Shown here one piece after another: positions 49,491 through 59,264 of a stretch of 64,000 nt of DNA. The DNA lies in the NCBI GenBank assembly GCA_905221605.1, contig CAJNDS010000746.1:705461-769460 (forward strand). The letters run 5' to 3'. Within the stretch, counting starts at the first letter, position 1. Every line of letters starts with the position of its first letter. Made by a program: the position numbers and the translations under genes. The stretch is from Symbiodinium natans. Taxonomy: Eukaryota; Sar; Dinophyceae; Suessiales; Symbiodiniaceae. The notes below the pieces were generated by a model. That model did not search any database. It worked only from the letters and a program-made list of their open reading frames with translations, and was not told the origin of the DNA.

Positions 49491-49912
49491 AACACACACG
49501 CACACAATCACACAATCACAAAATCACACAATCCCGCAACCACGCAATCACGCAATCACGCAACCACGCAACCACGCAATCACGCAACCACGCAATCACG
49601 CAACCACGCAACCACGCAATCACGCAACCACGCCACAATGCAATCACACAATCACACAATCTTGCAATCACACAATTACATAGTTATAGCACAATCACAC
49701 AACCATACAATCACACCATCACAATCACACAATCACGCAATCACGCAATCACACAGTCAGTCACACACACACAATATCACATTCACGCTCAGCCCTGCCG
49801 CAATCACATAATCACAGTCGCACGATAACAATCACACAACCACCCTCGCACAATCACAATCACACAGACACACACACACAATCACAATCACAATCACAAT
49901 CACAATCACAAT
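49491..49912. repeat. CACGCAATCA-type minisatellite
   Basis: Tandem 8-9 bp units (CACGCAATCA, CACGCAACCA, CACACAATCA) over about 420 bp, with a CACAATCA variant at the right end. The long plus frame is a by-product. Confidence 0.85.
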
Positions 49913-50003
49913 TCTGGGAAGTGCATTCGTGCTTCTTCAAGTGACCCTTCTTCATCTTAGTAACATGGGGGCCTGAAGCCGCATAAATCCCATGTACATC
50001 CTG

Positions 50004-50100
50004 CCAAACTCCCGTCAGTCTCCTGTCCAAAGATGTGGCGGGAAACTCGAGGGAGTTTGGTGGAAAACCGTGATGTTTTTTCAGGTTCATCACGGTCCAT
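50004..50100 (-). CDS. Possible first exon
   Basis: ATG at 50100 opens MDRDEPEKTSRFSTKLPRVS then RHIFGQETDGSLAG. Good composition between two microsatellites; the donor is not clear. A possible start for region B. Confidence 0.35.
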
Positions 50101-50160
50101 TGTATGTGTTGGCTGTGTTGGGTGGGGTAAGGTTTTCGTGCAAAGTGTGGCGGGAACCGC

Positions 50161-50262
50161 ATAGTCACAATCACAATCACAATCACAATCACAATCGCAC
50201 ACACACACACAGAGACACAAACACACAAACAAGCAAGCAAACAAACAAACAAACGAATATTA
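50161..50262. repeat. CACAAT and AAAC microsatellites
   Basis: (ACAATC)n passing into (CA)n and (AAAC)n. Confidence 0.9.
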
Positions 50263-50617
50263 AGGCCACCGTGATCGAACAGCCCCTCTGTTTACGGCGG
50301 CAACCGCCAAAACAGGATCCACAGTTTCAGCAGTTAAACCCTTAATCCAAACCACGTCGGAGAGGAGGGCTATGGGTTTGGAGTTGAAGGATAGCCATTG
50401 GGCTTTTTCAGATTAGGTTCTAGTAGCACCCCAAAAGGTTAAAGGTTACCTATCCAAAGCCCCAACATCCCCAAAAACCAAACCCTTGAGAGCTTATAGA
50501 CTTAGTTAGGCAAGTCTAACTCCCCCAAAACCCTAAACCCTGAAACCCTGAACCCGACCCCCCTGCCATGCTAGGAACCCGAAACCCTCACACGCAAAAC
50601 CTGAAACAGAAAACCTA

Positions 50618-50716
50618 AACCCTAAACCCTAAACCCTAAACCCAAAACCCAAAACCCAAAACCCTAAACCCTAAACCCTAAACCCTAAACCCTAAACCCT
50701 AAACCCTAAACCCTAC
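50618..50716 (-). repeat. CCCTAAA array
   Basis: About ten units with an AACCCAAAA block. Confidence 0.9.
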
Positions 50717-50740
50717 CCACAAAATCCCACCCAAAACAAC

Positions 50741-50827
50741 CCAAGAAGGCTACGAGGCCGGACAACGTGGCCAGCCAGACCGCGTTGGCAAACTTGAACC
50801 AGAAGACCTCGAAGGTGACTCCCTCAC
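50741..50827 (-). CDS. Exon with a membrane helix (region C)
   Basis: Two bases plus 28 codons, EGVTFEVFWFKFANAVWL then ATLSGLVAFL. The last 18 or so residues would span a membrane. Acceptor AGTCGCAG, donor G|GTTGTT. CCCTAAA left, TTTAGGG right. Confidence 0.7.
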
Positions 50828-50836
50828 CTGCGACTT

Positions 50837-50910
50837 AGGGTTTAGGGTTTAGGGTTTAGGGTTTAGGGTGTAGGGTTTAGGGTTTAGGGTTTAGGGTTTA
50901 GGGTTTAGTG
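50837..50910 (+). repeat. TTTAGGG array
   Basis: About ten units next to the exon acceptor. Confidence 0.9.
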
Positions 50911-50942
50911 AATTTTAGGGGTTTTCCAGGCCAGTCACTGGG

Positions 50943-51049
50943 CGGATCCGACAAGTAGAGCCCCCAAATAGTGCCCCTTATTACTACTAGTGGGGTATTG
51001 TTAGGAACCCTTAAAGGGATCTACTTGTAAGATCCTCCCAGGTGTCTGG
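50943..51049. repeat. Hairpin element F3
   Basis: GGATCCGACAAGTAGAGCC left, GGGATCTACTTGTAAGATCC right, ACTACTAGTGGGGTATTG in the centre. Confidence 0.75.
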
Positions 51050-51437
51050 GTCATGCTTGGGGATTAGAGCCCGTGGGTTAACAAGGTTTACGGCTGCTAG
51101 GATTTTAAGGTCTACGGCCTAGGATGTGCTTAGGGAAAACCCTAAACCCTAAACCCTAAAGGGTTTTGGGCTTTGGGCATCTTTTAAGCACGAGGTGGGG
51201 CGAAGGGTTTCGGAGTTCAGGTCTCAGAGGGTCAAGTTCCATGACTTCTGGTGCTCTGACATGAAGCCCTATGCTGCCGGCCACCTTAACTACCCCCCCA
51301 CCCCCTTCTCCCACACCAAACAAGGCCCCAATACCCTAATCCTAACTGTCGCTTTCAAAGTCTAGCCTTTCTGGTTTTCGTGGTGGGGATCTGGAGCCGT
51401 TCTCCAAGCCACCCCACCACACGAAGTGCCCGAGGCA

Positions 51438-51510
51438 GGGGGTTTAGGGTTTAGGGTTTAGGGTTTAGGGTTTAGGGTTTAGGGTTTAGGGTTTAGGGTT
51501 TAGGGTTTCG
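51438..51510 (+). repeat. TTTAGGG array
   Basis: About ten perfect units. Confidence 0.9.
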
Positions 51511-51513
51511 GGC

Positions 51514-51585
51514 TTGAGGTGCAGGCGTTGCCAAACGCCGGTTCTCAAGCCTTTGGTCTATAGTGTCTAACCTGTCAGCTCTCTG
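51514..51585 (-). CDS. Exon, helical (region C)
   Basis: 24 codons, QRADRLDTIDQRLENRRL then ATPAPQ, acceptor GCTTGGCAG, GC donor. Phase 0 both ends. It lies directly between two TTTAGGG arrays. Confidence 0.65.
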
Positions 51586-51614
51586 CTGCCAAGCCCTAAA
51601 CCTCATGTTAAAGC

Positions 51615-51708
51615 GGTTTAGGGTTTAGGGTTTAGGGTTTAGGGTTTAGGGTTTAGGGTTTAGGGTTTAGGGTTTAGGGTTTAGGGTTTAGGGTTTAGGG
51701 TTTAGGGC
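51615..51708 (+). repeat. TTTAGGG array
   Basis: About 13 perfect units. Confidence 0.9.
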
Positions 51709-51953
51709 TAGAATTCTCATCCCAAACCTTGCAGCTCTGAAGTTGAAAAACCCAGACCCTCAACCTGAAACACTAAACCGAAGCGCTGATACCAAAACAA
51801 AACCTCGAATCCCCCTCCAGGTCCTACCCTAAACCCTAAACTCTACCCTTGAACCCCAAACCCTAAACCCTAACCCTAAACCCTAAACTCTTAACCCTGA
51901 ACCTTGAACCCTAAAAAGCAAACCCTAGTCTTCCCCCGCCTCCTAGGCGCGAC

Positions 51954-52000
51954 CCTCGGCGTCCGCCGTAGACGCTCTTGCCCTGGCGCCGAAAGGTCGA
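51954..52000 (-). CDS. Exon (region C)
   Basis: 15 codons, STFRRQGKSVYGGRR plus GG, acceptor TGCGGAAG, donor GG|GTCGCG. Confidence 0.5.
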
Positions 52001-52310
52001 CTTCCGCAAGGCAGGCTCAAGTTTTTGGGCCAAGGTTTAGGGTTTAGGGTTTAGGGTTTAGGGTTAGGGTTTAGGGTTTAGGGTTTAGGGATTTAAGGAT
52101 TGAAGGGATTAAGGGTATAGGGTTTAAAGTTTAAGGGTTTTTGGTTTAAGGGTTTTAAGGGTTAAAAGGGTTTTAGGGCTTCAGGGTCTTGAAGGTTCAC
52201 GTCTGAAGGGCTTAGACGGCAAAGTCGTGGACGCTGTGGGCCTAATCACTACTGGGTGCCAAGATGATGGACAAATGGCAATGTGCGACAGCGTCAGACC
52301 GCGCCCAATC

Positions 52311-52416
52311 CTTGGCTGCACTTAGGAGGGTAGTAAAAAATCAAACTTTTAGCTGCCTTATTAAGAAAGCCAATAAAAAAGCTAAGGATCTAAAGTTACA
52401 GTAAAGCACCACAAAG
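52311..52416. repeat. Repeat family F11, copy 2
   Basis: Same GGCTGCACTT...CTAAGGATCTAAAGTTACAG sequence as 45007-45118. Confidence 0.75.
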
Positions 52417-52439
52417 AATCAGCCGTGGCGAAAAATAGC

Positions 52440-52755
52440 CAGGTTGGCTGCCTTCGACAGCGAATCCAGGGGTAGGGCTCGGGTTCCCTATTTTCAGGAT
52501 GGTAAAAGGAGTGGAGAAGCACGGCTCGAGGGGGACCACTCTCATTTTTTTCAATGCCCGAGCGCCATGGCGATCAACTGTCAGGTTGCCGAAGACATCT
52601 GCGTGGGTACGGCAAGAACTCGCTGCAGGTGCAACCTGAACCTCACTCCTCTGGGGAAGCGTAATGCCTGTGCTCTTCGCTCTCTTATGGTAAAACTCGT
52701 TCCTTGCATTCTCTTTGGAGGTTGAGGGACATGGGTAAGAAGCAACGACATCGCG
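52440..52755 (-). CDS. Possible long exon (region C)
   Basis: Open frame from a CTGTTTTGCAG acceptor: RDVVASYPCPSTSKENAR, NEFYHKRAKSTGITLPQRS, ... THADVFGNLTVDRHGARA, LKKMRVVPLEPCF. No telomere repeats within. Donor unclear, perhaps GC near 52446. The plus strand is also open (93 codons). Confidence 0.45.
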
Positions 52756-52870
52756 CTGCAAAACAGTGGGGCAGGGCGCCTTCAAACAGATGCTGCTCTC
52801 AACAGAAACCCAGACTAGGGTTTAAGGCTTAGGGTTTAGGGTTTCGGGATTAGGGGTTTACGGGTTTCCC

Positions 52871-52985
52871 AGACCCCTGGGAGGATCCAAAACGTAGAAA
52901 CCCCAAATAGTGCCCCATACTACTAGTGGGTTATTGCTAGGTACCCTCAAGGAGATCTACTTTTTAGATTTCCCCAGAGGCCTGG
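52871..52985. repeat. Hairpin element F3
   Basis: ACCCCTGGGAGGATCC left, AGATTTCCCCAGAGGCCTGG right. Confidence 0.75.
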
Positions 52986-52998
52986 GATCTAGTGGGAC

Positions 52999-53049
52999 CT
53001 CAGAGTGAGCGTAGTGTGGCTGATCGCCAGAGTGTGCAGGCAGCAGAGC
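52999..53049 (-). CDS. Exon (region C)
   Basis: 17 codons, ALLPAHSGDQPHYAHSE, acceptor GCCAAAG, donor GAG|GTCCCA, phase 0 both ends. Only 24 nt from the preceding exon. Confidence 0.5.
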
Positions 53050-53073
53050 CTTTGGCTAAATGCCATGCCTTAC

Positions 53074-53121
53074 GTGTTGCGGCCACCTTGCAACACTGAC
53101 TTGGGTTCGTCGATGGATCAG
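53074..53121 (-). CDS. Exon (region C)
   Basis: 16 codons, LIHRRTQVSVARWPQH, acceptor CGCTGCAG, consensus CAC|GTAAGG donor; phase 0. Confidence 0.6.
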
Positions 53122-53132
53122 CTGCAGCGACG

Positions 53133-53193
53133 CAAGCCCTAAACCCTAAACCCTAAACCCTAAACCCTAAACCCTAAACCCTAAACCCTAAAC
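53133..53193 (-). repeat. CCCTAAA array
   Basis: About eight units. Confidence 0.9.
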
Positions 53194-53357
53194 CCCCGGA
53201 AGGCAACTCCAAGTCCTGGCCAACCTGCGCCCCCCACACGCCCCCTTCCAAACCTGGAACATCTAAACTTCTCTAGAACCCTAAACCCTAAACCCTAAAC
53301 CCTAAAACCCTAAACCCTAAACCCCAAACCAAAAAAACAAGCTTTAGCCCTATAGAC

Positions 53358-53411
53358 CTTCCGGAGGAATGGCGGGGCCTCTAGAACGGCCGCTTGCACA
53401 TCTGGGTTGTC
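53358..53411 (-). CDS. Exon (region C)
   Basis: 18 codons, DNPDVQAAVLEAPPFLRK, acceptor CTTGCCAG, donor AAG|GTCTAT. Phase 0, in phase with 53121. Confidence 0.65.
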
Positions 53412-53651
53412 CTGGCAAGACACCCCTTTTGGACTTGAGGCGTTGGGGTTGTAGGGTTTAGGGTTTAGGGTTTCGGGTTTAGGCTTTAGGGTTTAGGGTT
53501 TACCGTGTCTTGGGCTCATCAAATTCTAAAAAAGGTGAGGAATTGAGGTCCAGGGCTCTGGGCTTCGTGAGGTTTGAGGTGGCTTGGAAGTTTCGGGTTT
53601 GCGGCTGGGGCAAACGTCGAAACACACTCGAACACAAGCAGACATGGTGAC

Positions 53652-53793
53652 ACCCTAAGGGTCCATGTACCCTATATAGTCTGCCCTAAGAGTTCATGCA
53701 ACCAAATAGGGACTACTTGGGGCTTAAGTTACCTCCTCTTTGGGGAATTTGGGGCCCAAGTATATAATGCTGAGGTACATGGACCCTTAGGGA
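53652..53793. repeat. Hairpin element F8, copy 2
   Basis: CCCTAAGGGTCCATGTACC left, GAGGTACATGGACCCTTAGG right. Confidence 0.7.
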
Positions 53794-53991
53794 TACCCTG
53801 GCCCCAATCTACTATTTTGGCAACCTTTTTGTAAACCAAATAGGTACCTGGACGCTTAGGGAAAACCTAAAGCCTAAGCCCTAAAGCCCTGGGATTTAGG
53901 GCTTAGGGTTTAGGGTTGAGGGTTTAGAGTTTAAGGTTTAGGAACAACATAAGCTGCAAAAGCCCTAAAGCCCTCATCCTCTGTGTCCGGC

Positions 53992-54055
53992 CTTGAGAGC
54001 TCCTCTGAGGCAGAAGAAGTCGTCAACGGCCGTCAGCACAAAAGGCAGCGAGTTC
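53992..54055 (-). CDS. Exon (region C)
   Basis: One base plus 21 codons, NSLPFVLTAVDDFFCLRG then ALK, acceptor AATTTAAG, GC donor, in phase with 53411. The plus strand reads SGLESSSEAEEVVNGRQHK and cannot be excluded. Confidence 0.5.
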
Positions 54056-54420
54056 CTTAAATTTAGGAGGCTTAGGGTTTAGGGTTTAGGGTGTAGGAAT
54101 TAGGGTTTAGGGTTTAGAGTTTACACGGTACAGGGCTTAGGGATTAGGGCTGAGCCAGATGGGAACCCAAACCCTAGGAAACGGGAATAAGGGCCTTTTT
54201 CTGGGTCCTAGGGGTTGAGGGTTCAGGGAAATTTTACGGTTTAGGGGGGTGAGGGTTTAGGGTTTAGGGTTGAACCAGAGTTGGCGGTTTGGGGCTTAGG
54301 GTGTAGAAGCTCAGGGTTCAAACCCTAAACCCCTAAACCCTAAACCCTAACCCCTAAACCCTAAACCTGGCTTTGGGGGCCCTCATGGTGAACGGCTCTA
54401 GGACTCTCGAGGGTTGACCT

Positions 54421-54434
54421 GGGATGTTCCCCTA
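54421..54434. repeat. F4 element fragment
   Basis: TGGGATGTTCCCCT immediately followed by a CCCTAAA array; the rest of the element is absent. Confidence 0.45.
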
Positions 54435-54505
54435 AACCCTAAACCCTAAACCCTAAACCCTAAACCCTAAACCCGAAACCCTAAACCCTAAACCCTAAAC
54501 CTACA
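54433..54505 (-). repeat. CCCTAAA array
   Basis: About ten units with one CCCGAAA. Confidence 0.85.
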
Positions 54506-54506
54506 C

Positions 54507-54579
54507 TATGGGAGAAGCTCAGAGAGTGACTTCCCGACGGCCCCTTTCTGCATGAAGCCGTTGAAGACCTTGGCCAAAG
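54507..54579 (-). CDS. Exon (region C)
   Basis: Two bases plus 23 codons, LAKVFNGFMQKGAVGKSL then SELLP, acceptor CTGTAAG; donor TA|GTGTAG, or the TAG may be a true stop. Other frames are open with a GTCACT donor. Confidence 0.5.
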
Positions 54580-54624
54580 CTTACAGTTTAGGGTTTGGGG
54601 TTAGGGTCTAGGGCAAGGTTAAGG

Positions 54625-54690
54625 GTTTAGGGGTTTAGGGGTTTAGGGGTTTAGGGGTTTAGGGGTTTAGGGGTTTAGGGTTTAGGGTGG
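54625..54690 (+). repeat. TTTAGGGG array
   Basis: About seven uniform 8-bp units. Confidence 0.9.
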
Positions 54691-54900
54691 AGGGTTTACG
54701 AGGTTTAGGAGTTTAGGACAAGGTTTGGGGGTGTAGGGTTAGGAAGTTTAAGATTTAATGTTGAGGAAGTTCTGCAGAGATTGCCCGATATGCCGGTTGT
54801 AGGCTCCGGGAGGGGGGGGGGAGACATAGTAGCCAGTTGTGTAAGATGGGGCCCTAAAGCCTAAACCCTGAACCCTAAACCCCAAACCTGAACCCTAAAC

Positions 54901-54942
54901 CCTAGATTCTCGATGCTCTGGTACTCTTCCAGGTACTTGCAC
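54901..54942 (-). CDS. Exon with a GTTTAGGG donor (region C)
   Basis: One base plus CKYLEEYQSIENL, acceptor CGTCTAG; the donor is GG|GTTTAGGG. Confidence 0.5.
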
Positions 54943-55473
54943 CTAGACGCATCCTAAGGTTCACCCTAGAAACTCCAGACAGCCGAGACGTTTCTAGTCT
55001 TCCCTTTCGGTTTAGGGTTATAGGGTTTAGGGTTTAAGGTTAGGGTTTAGGGTTTAGGGTTCGGGTGGCCTATTTGATGGGAGACTCAAAGAAGTCTCTC
55101 TAAGGGGGATACTAAGAACAAACCCATCTCCCCCGCGCTTTCTTTCTTGGGTGAGAGGCCTGGGCTCTGGGGCTGGGATGGATGGGGAATGAAGGTTGAG
55201 GGCTTAGGGCTTAAAGGGTTTTTAGGGCTTATAGGGTTTACAGGGTTCATAGGGTTTACAAGGTTTGAAGGTTTACGGCTTAGGGCTGAGGGCTTGGGTT
55301 TCAGGGGGTTTTGCTTTATAGGGCTGTAGGGGGACAGTAGAGCCCCCAAAAACCACATAAACATAATCCAGCACCCGCCTTCTAGGGGGCCCTTATGTCC
55401 CTAAACCCTAAACTCTAAACCCTAAACCCTAAACCCTAAACACTAAACCCTAAACGCCCCAAAAAACGCCGGC

Positions 55474-55532
55474 CTCCAAGACTTTGCTGCGAGCTCGGAG
55501 GAGCTCACGCCGACCGCGCTCCTGTGACATCT
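55474..55532 (-). CDS. Exon, basic helix (region C)
   Basis: Two bases plus 19 codons, MSQERGRRELLRARSKVL then E, acceptor CCCTCCTAG, GC donor. In phase with 56000-55923. Confidence 0.65.
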
Positions 55533-55861
55533 CTAGGAGGGCTTTAGGGTTTGGGGTTTGGGGTTTAGGGTTTAGGGTTTAGAGTTTAGGGGTCGAAACC
55601 CTAGACCCTAAACCCTAGAAAAAAAACACCCTGTAAACTCTAGAAGAACCCTAGAAAGACCCTATAAACCCTAGAAGAACCCTATAAACCCTATAAACCC
55701 TTTTACACCCTGTAAACCCTGTAAACCCTGTCAGGTCTTTGGGAGGCTTTAAGGGGTCTAAACCCTATAATGCCTCAACCCTAACCCTTACAGCCCTCTG
55801 AACAATTGCAGTTTTAGGGTCTCGGGTTTAGGTCTTAGGGGTTTAGGGTGTAGGGCTACCA

Positions 55862-55912
55862 GTCTAAAACCCAACAAGGGAAAATACAAAACGTCCCAAG
55901 GGCCTACCGAGA
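55862..55912. repeat. Repeat family F12, copy 2
   Basis: AACCCAACAAGGGAAAATAC then GTCCCAAGGGCCTACC. Confidence 0.55.
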
Positions 55913-55922
55913 AACCCTAAAC

Positions 55923-56000
55923 CCTCAAGCCCCTGTAGCTTGAAGTTCATCCCCTCGACACTTTCGAGGAGTACAGACATTTCCCGAAATTTGCAAGGAC
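55923..56000 (-). CDS. Exon with a GTTTAGGG donor (region C)
   Basis: Two bases plus 25 codons, PCKFREMSVLLESVEGMN then FKLQGLE, acceptor CAGTCGTCAG, donor G|GTTTAGGG. Phase 1 into the exon at 55532. Confidence 0.7.
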
Positions 56001-56704
56001 CTGACGACTGAACCCTGAACAATTTCAATCCCTAAACCCGAAACCCTAAACGGGTTTAGGGCCTGGGGTGTTCTCCGGAAGGGTGTTATGGGATCCTTAT
56101 TGGAAGGCTTTAGGGTTTGGGGGTTGAAGGATTTTGGGTGGTGCTGGACCCTATCGCGCCCTGTGAGGGGTTTAGGGTGGGTGCAGAGTCCCGATATAAT
56201 CCCTACAAAGTCACAGGGGCGTAGGGCTTCACGGTGTAGGGTCCCAGAAACGCAACAGCCCCTGTAAGGCCTAGAAAGGGGTTTGGGGTTTAGAGTGTAG
56301 GGCCCCTTTTTTTTCGTAAAACCCCATGAAGCCCAGAGCAGCAAGAACCGGTAGATCCGATGTGATTCAGAAGTTGCGGGCTCAGGGTCTTCGTGTTTCG
56401 GGTGTAGGGTTCCCCCAAACATTCCCCCCCCCCCAAAAGGGTTTGGGTTTCGGGTTTCGGCTTAGGGCCGAGGACTTATGGTAGTAGGGCATATTTTGGG
56501 TCCTAAAGCCTAAAGCCTAAAGCCTAAAGCCTAAACCCTAAACCCTAAACCCTGAACCCTAAACCTTCGTTTGGAGGTAGGTTTGGTGACCCCCTTTGAG
56601 GCTGACATGCAGGACCTGGGCTGACCTGAGGATCCGGTGTGTAGGGTTCAGGCTTTGTTTAGGGTTAGGGTTTAGGGTTTAGGGTTTATCTAGGGTTAAA
56701 ACCA

Positions 56705-56715
56705 ACCCCTCTCTG

Positions 56716-56762
<47 letters not shown>

Positions 56763-56763
56763 G
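56705..56763. repeat. CT microsatellite
   Basis: CTCTCT with TTTC interruption, ending in CTGTAG. Confidence 0.9.
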
Positions 56764-56766
56764 TAG

Positions 56767-56820
56767 GACGATGCTCAGGATGCAACAGACAACCTGGCCT
56801 TGCAACGGCTACAAAAGATG
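56767..56820 (+). CDS. Candidate plus-strand exon
   Basis: Follows the CT tract and a TAG acceptor: DDAQDATDNLALQRLQKM. On the minus strand the same DNA reads HIFCSRCKARLSVAS. Strand unresolved. Confidence 0.35.
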
Positions 56821-56976
56821 TGCCTAAACCGAACACCCGCCAACCCCCGAACCAAAATCCTCAGAGTCTGAACCCCTTAACATTGAAGCCCAAACCCCCC
56901 AACCCCCCGAACCCCCCCAACCCCAAACCTGAATTAAACCCTAAACCCTAAACCCCAAAATCGGTAAACCAGGCAC

Positions 56977-57008
56977 CTGGTCGGCCCAGTCGCGGAAGTT
57001 CCTGGCGT
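56977..57008 (-). CDS. Exon (region C)
   Basis: Two bases plus ARNFRDWADQ, acceptor GTGTGAG, donor CAG|GTGCCT. In phase with 57300-57240. Confidence 0.6.
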
Positions 57009-57181
57009 CTCACACAAAACCCTGTGATTTTCTGCCTGGGTTTGGGGTTTAAGTTTGGGTTGAGGGTTCAGGGTTTAGGCTTGAGGGTTTCGGGTTTCGG
57101 GTTCCGGTACAAATCCCAAACACCCTAAACCTGCAACCTTGCGCCTCACAAATATAGACCGACCTCGAAAAAGAGCCCAAC

Positions 57182-57240
57182 CCCCTAAACCCTAAACCCT
57201 AAACCCTAAACCCTAAACCCTAAACCAAAAACCCTAAACC
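57182..57240 (-). repeat. CCCTAAA array abutting an exon
   Basis: About six units; its right end supplies a GTTTAGGG donor. Confidence 0.85.
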
Positions 57241-57300
57241 CAGCGACGCTTCAGCTGCGGTGGCCTGTAGAGCGTCAGCCGCCGCGGGGTCGTGGCCACC
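57240..57300 (-). CDS. Exon with a GTTTAGGG donor (region C)
   Basis: 20 codons plus G, GGHDPAAADALQATAAEASL, acceptor GCTCCTGGCAG, donor G|GTTTAGGG (phase 1). Confidence 0.65.
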
Positions 57301-57776
57301 CTGCCAGGAGCGTCCTAACCCTGAATCCTTGAACCCCCCCCCCAAAAAAAAAAAAAAACTAAACCTAAGCCCTAAACCCTGAACCCTAAAACCTAAAAAC
57401 CCTCAACCCTAAACCCCCCAAACCTCGAAACTTTAGCCCTAAACCCTAAACCCCAAACCCTAAACCCTAAACCCTAAACCCTAAACCCTAAACTGCCCGA
57501 AACCCGAAACCCCGACTAATGACGGTAGGCCTTGGGGGGGCGCGATTTCGCGATGGAGGGGATTAGGCCGACACCCCATAAGCCCCGAAGGCTAAACCCT
57601 AAATCCTAAACCCTAAACCCTAAACCCTAACACCCAAAGCTTTCCGGCCTAGGATGCCGGCGAAGGAGTTGCTGCGCTAGCCTCGGCAGAGCTGGCGCAA
57701 GGAGGCAACAAGACCTTGCGTTCTTAGTTTCAGAACAAGGCCATGAAGTACCTTCTGTAAAACCCTAAGCCCTATA

Positions 57777-57958
57777 CCGGGGTTTCCGAAAATAGGGGTA
57801 CCCTTGTTGGGGGTCCCTTTGACTTGAGGGGGTTCTATTCTATTTGGCGTATAAAAGGGGTATCCCTATATGGGGAATACCCATATAATCCCTTGAAGGG
57901 TATACATAGGGGGATATAAGGTACCTACCCGGAGAGCCCTATTCGAGAAATAGGCCCC
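57777..57958. repeat. Hairpin element F9, copy 2
   Basis: GGGGTTTCCGAAAATAGGGG start with nested GGGTATCCC-type inverted repeats. Confidence 0.55.
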
Positions 57959-58007
57959 CAGTCGCCAAGAAAGGGGGCCAAGCATAATCTAAGGCCGATT
58001 CCTTTGC

Positions 58008-58122
58008 GTTTAGGGTTTATAGGGTTTATAGGGTTTATAGGGTTTATAGGGTTTATAGGGTTTATAGGGTTTATAGGGTTTATAGGGTTTATAGGCTTAT
58101 AGGGTTTATAGGGTTTATAGGG
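58008..58122 (+). repeat. Homogenised TTTATAGGG array
   Basis: About 12 uniform 9-bp GGGTTTATA units. Confidence 0.9.
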
Positions 58123-58132
58123 TCATTGAGTT

Positions 58133-58152
58133 TAAAGGTATTGGGCTCTCTG
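58133..58152. repeat. F1 outer arm fragment
   Basis: ATTGGGCTCTCTGGG, the right outer arm of F1, directly beyond the TTTATAGGG array and next to an exon. Confidence 0.5.
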
Positions 58153-58162
58153 GGTTGTGTGC

Positions 58163-58210
58163 AGAGGCTCGCAGTCTAGCGTCGAACAAGTCGCACCAGG
58201 CACAGAACGG
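58163..58210 (-). CDS. Exon (region C)
   Basis: 16 codons, PFCAWCDLFDARLRAS, acceptor AGGTTAAG, GC donor. Contains a C-x-x-C pair. Phase 0 start fits 59042. Confidence 0.55.
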
Positions 58211-58225
58211 CTTAACCTACAAAGC

Positions 58226-58285
58226 TTTAGGGTTTAGGGTTTAGGGTTTAGGGTTTAGGGTTTAGGGTTTAGGGTTTAGGGTTTA
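58226..58285 (+). repeat. TTTAGGG array
   Basis: About eight perfect units. Confidence 0.9.
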
Positions 58286-59041
58286 GGAATTTAACCCTGG
58301 TTTAGTTGGGTTTGGGGCACCTAGCTCCCTGCACTTTCGATTCGAACCCTTTTTAAAAACTTCAGGCTCCCCAACCCCTAAAGACCCTAGAAAGCCTCCC
58401 TTAAAAAAAGAAACTAAATCCTAAACCCTCAAACCCTACACCCTGAACCCCAGACGCTAAATCCTCGACAAAAGACGTTAAATCCTCGACTCCTCCTTTT
58501 CGGGCACAGGTTTTGGCACCCACCCCTCTAATGAGATAAAAAGCTCCTTAAAGAAAAGCCTCCCCGACATAATAAAGCCATGGGAACCTAAATTAAACCC
58601 TAAACCCGAAACCTGCACCCCAAACCCTAAACCCTAAACCCTAAACCCCAAACCCTAAACCCTAAACCTAAACCCTAAACCCTAAAGACTAACTCCGAAA
58701 GCCTGACAAGCTTTAGGCAGCCAACCCTCAGCCAGCCCGAACTCCGAAAACCATGGCGCAGCCTTCGCGCTAAAACCTCCGAAGCGAACAGTTTAGGGTT
58801 TAGGGTTTAGGGTTTGGGGCTTGGGGTTTAGGGTTTTGGGGCTTTGGGGTTTAGGGTGTAGGGTTTGGGGTTCAGGGTCTAGGGCTCCAAACACCCAAAA
58901 AGCAACGAAGGAAGCGCAACCCGGAAACCTCAAAACTAGTTCATGGTTGGGATAGTATTAAGCTTTTAAACTTCTGTTCCTGATTGAGTTTCAGTACCCT
59001 TAACAATGCAAAACGCTACCCCACTACGACAAAGAAAAGAC

Positions 59042-59125
59042 CTGGGCGTCGCACCACGTGATTGGGTTGAAGCGGGCTTTCACCTGCGCCGCTCCGCTCT
59101 GTTCTGTGTTCTGAGGGCCGAATGC
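59042..59125 (-). CDS. Exon (region C)
   Basis: 28 codons, AFGPQNTEQSGAAQVKA then RFNPITWCDAQ, acceptor CCTCTAG, donor CAG|GTCTTT. If spliced straight to 60794 it gives ...KKLDAR-AFGPQ...ARFNPITW, where F-N-P-x-x-W resembles the end of RII-alpha/Dpy-30-like domains. A second frame is open. Confidence 0.55.
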
Positions 59126-59221
59126 CTAGAGGCTCGCTAAACCCTAAACCCTAAACCCTAAACCCTGAACCCTAAACCCTAAACCCTAAACCCTAAACTA
59201 AAGAGGAATCATTCAGGGAAC

Positions 59222-59264
59222 CCTCCAAGACGTTCGAGGAGACTAGGCTGCAGTGTTCCTCAGG
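59222..59264 (-). CDS. Possible exon (region C)
   Basis: 14 codons, PEEHCSLVSSNVLE, acceptor GTCAACCAG, donor G|GTTCCC. It does not fit the phase of 59125, so it may be alternative or wrong. Confidence 0.4.

Noticed and set aside
49266-49811. 181-codon plus frame rich in His, Asn and Thr
   Set aside because: It is a translation of the CACGCAATCA minisatellite.
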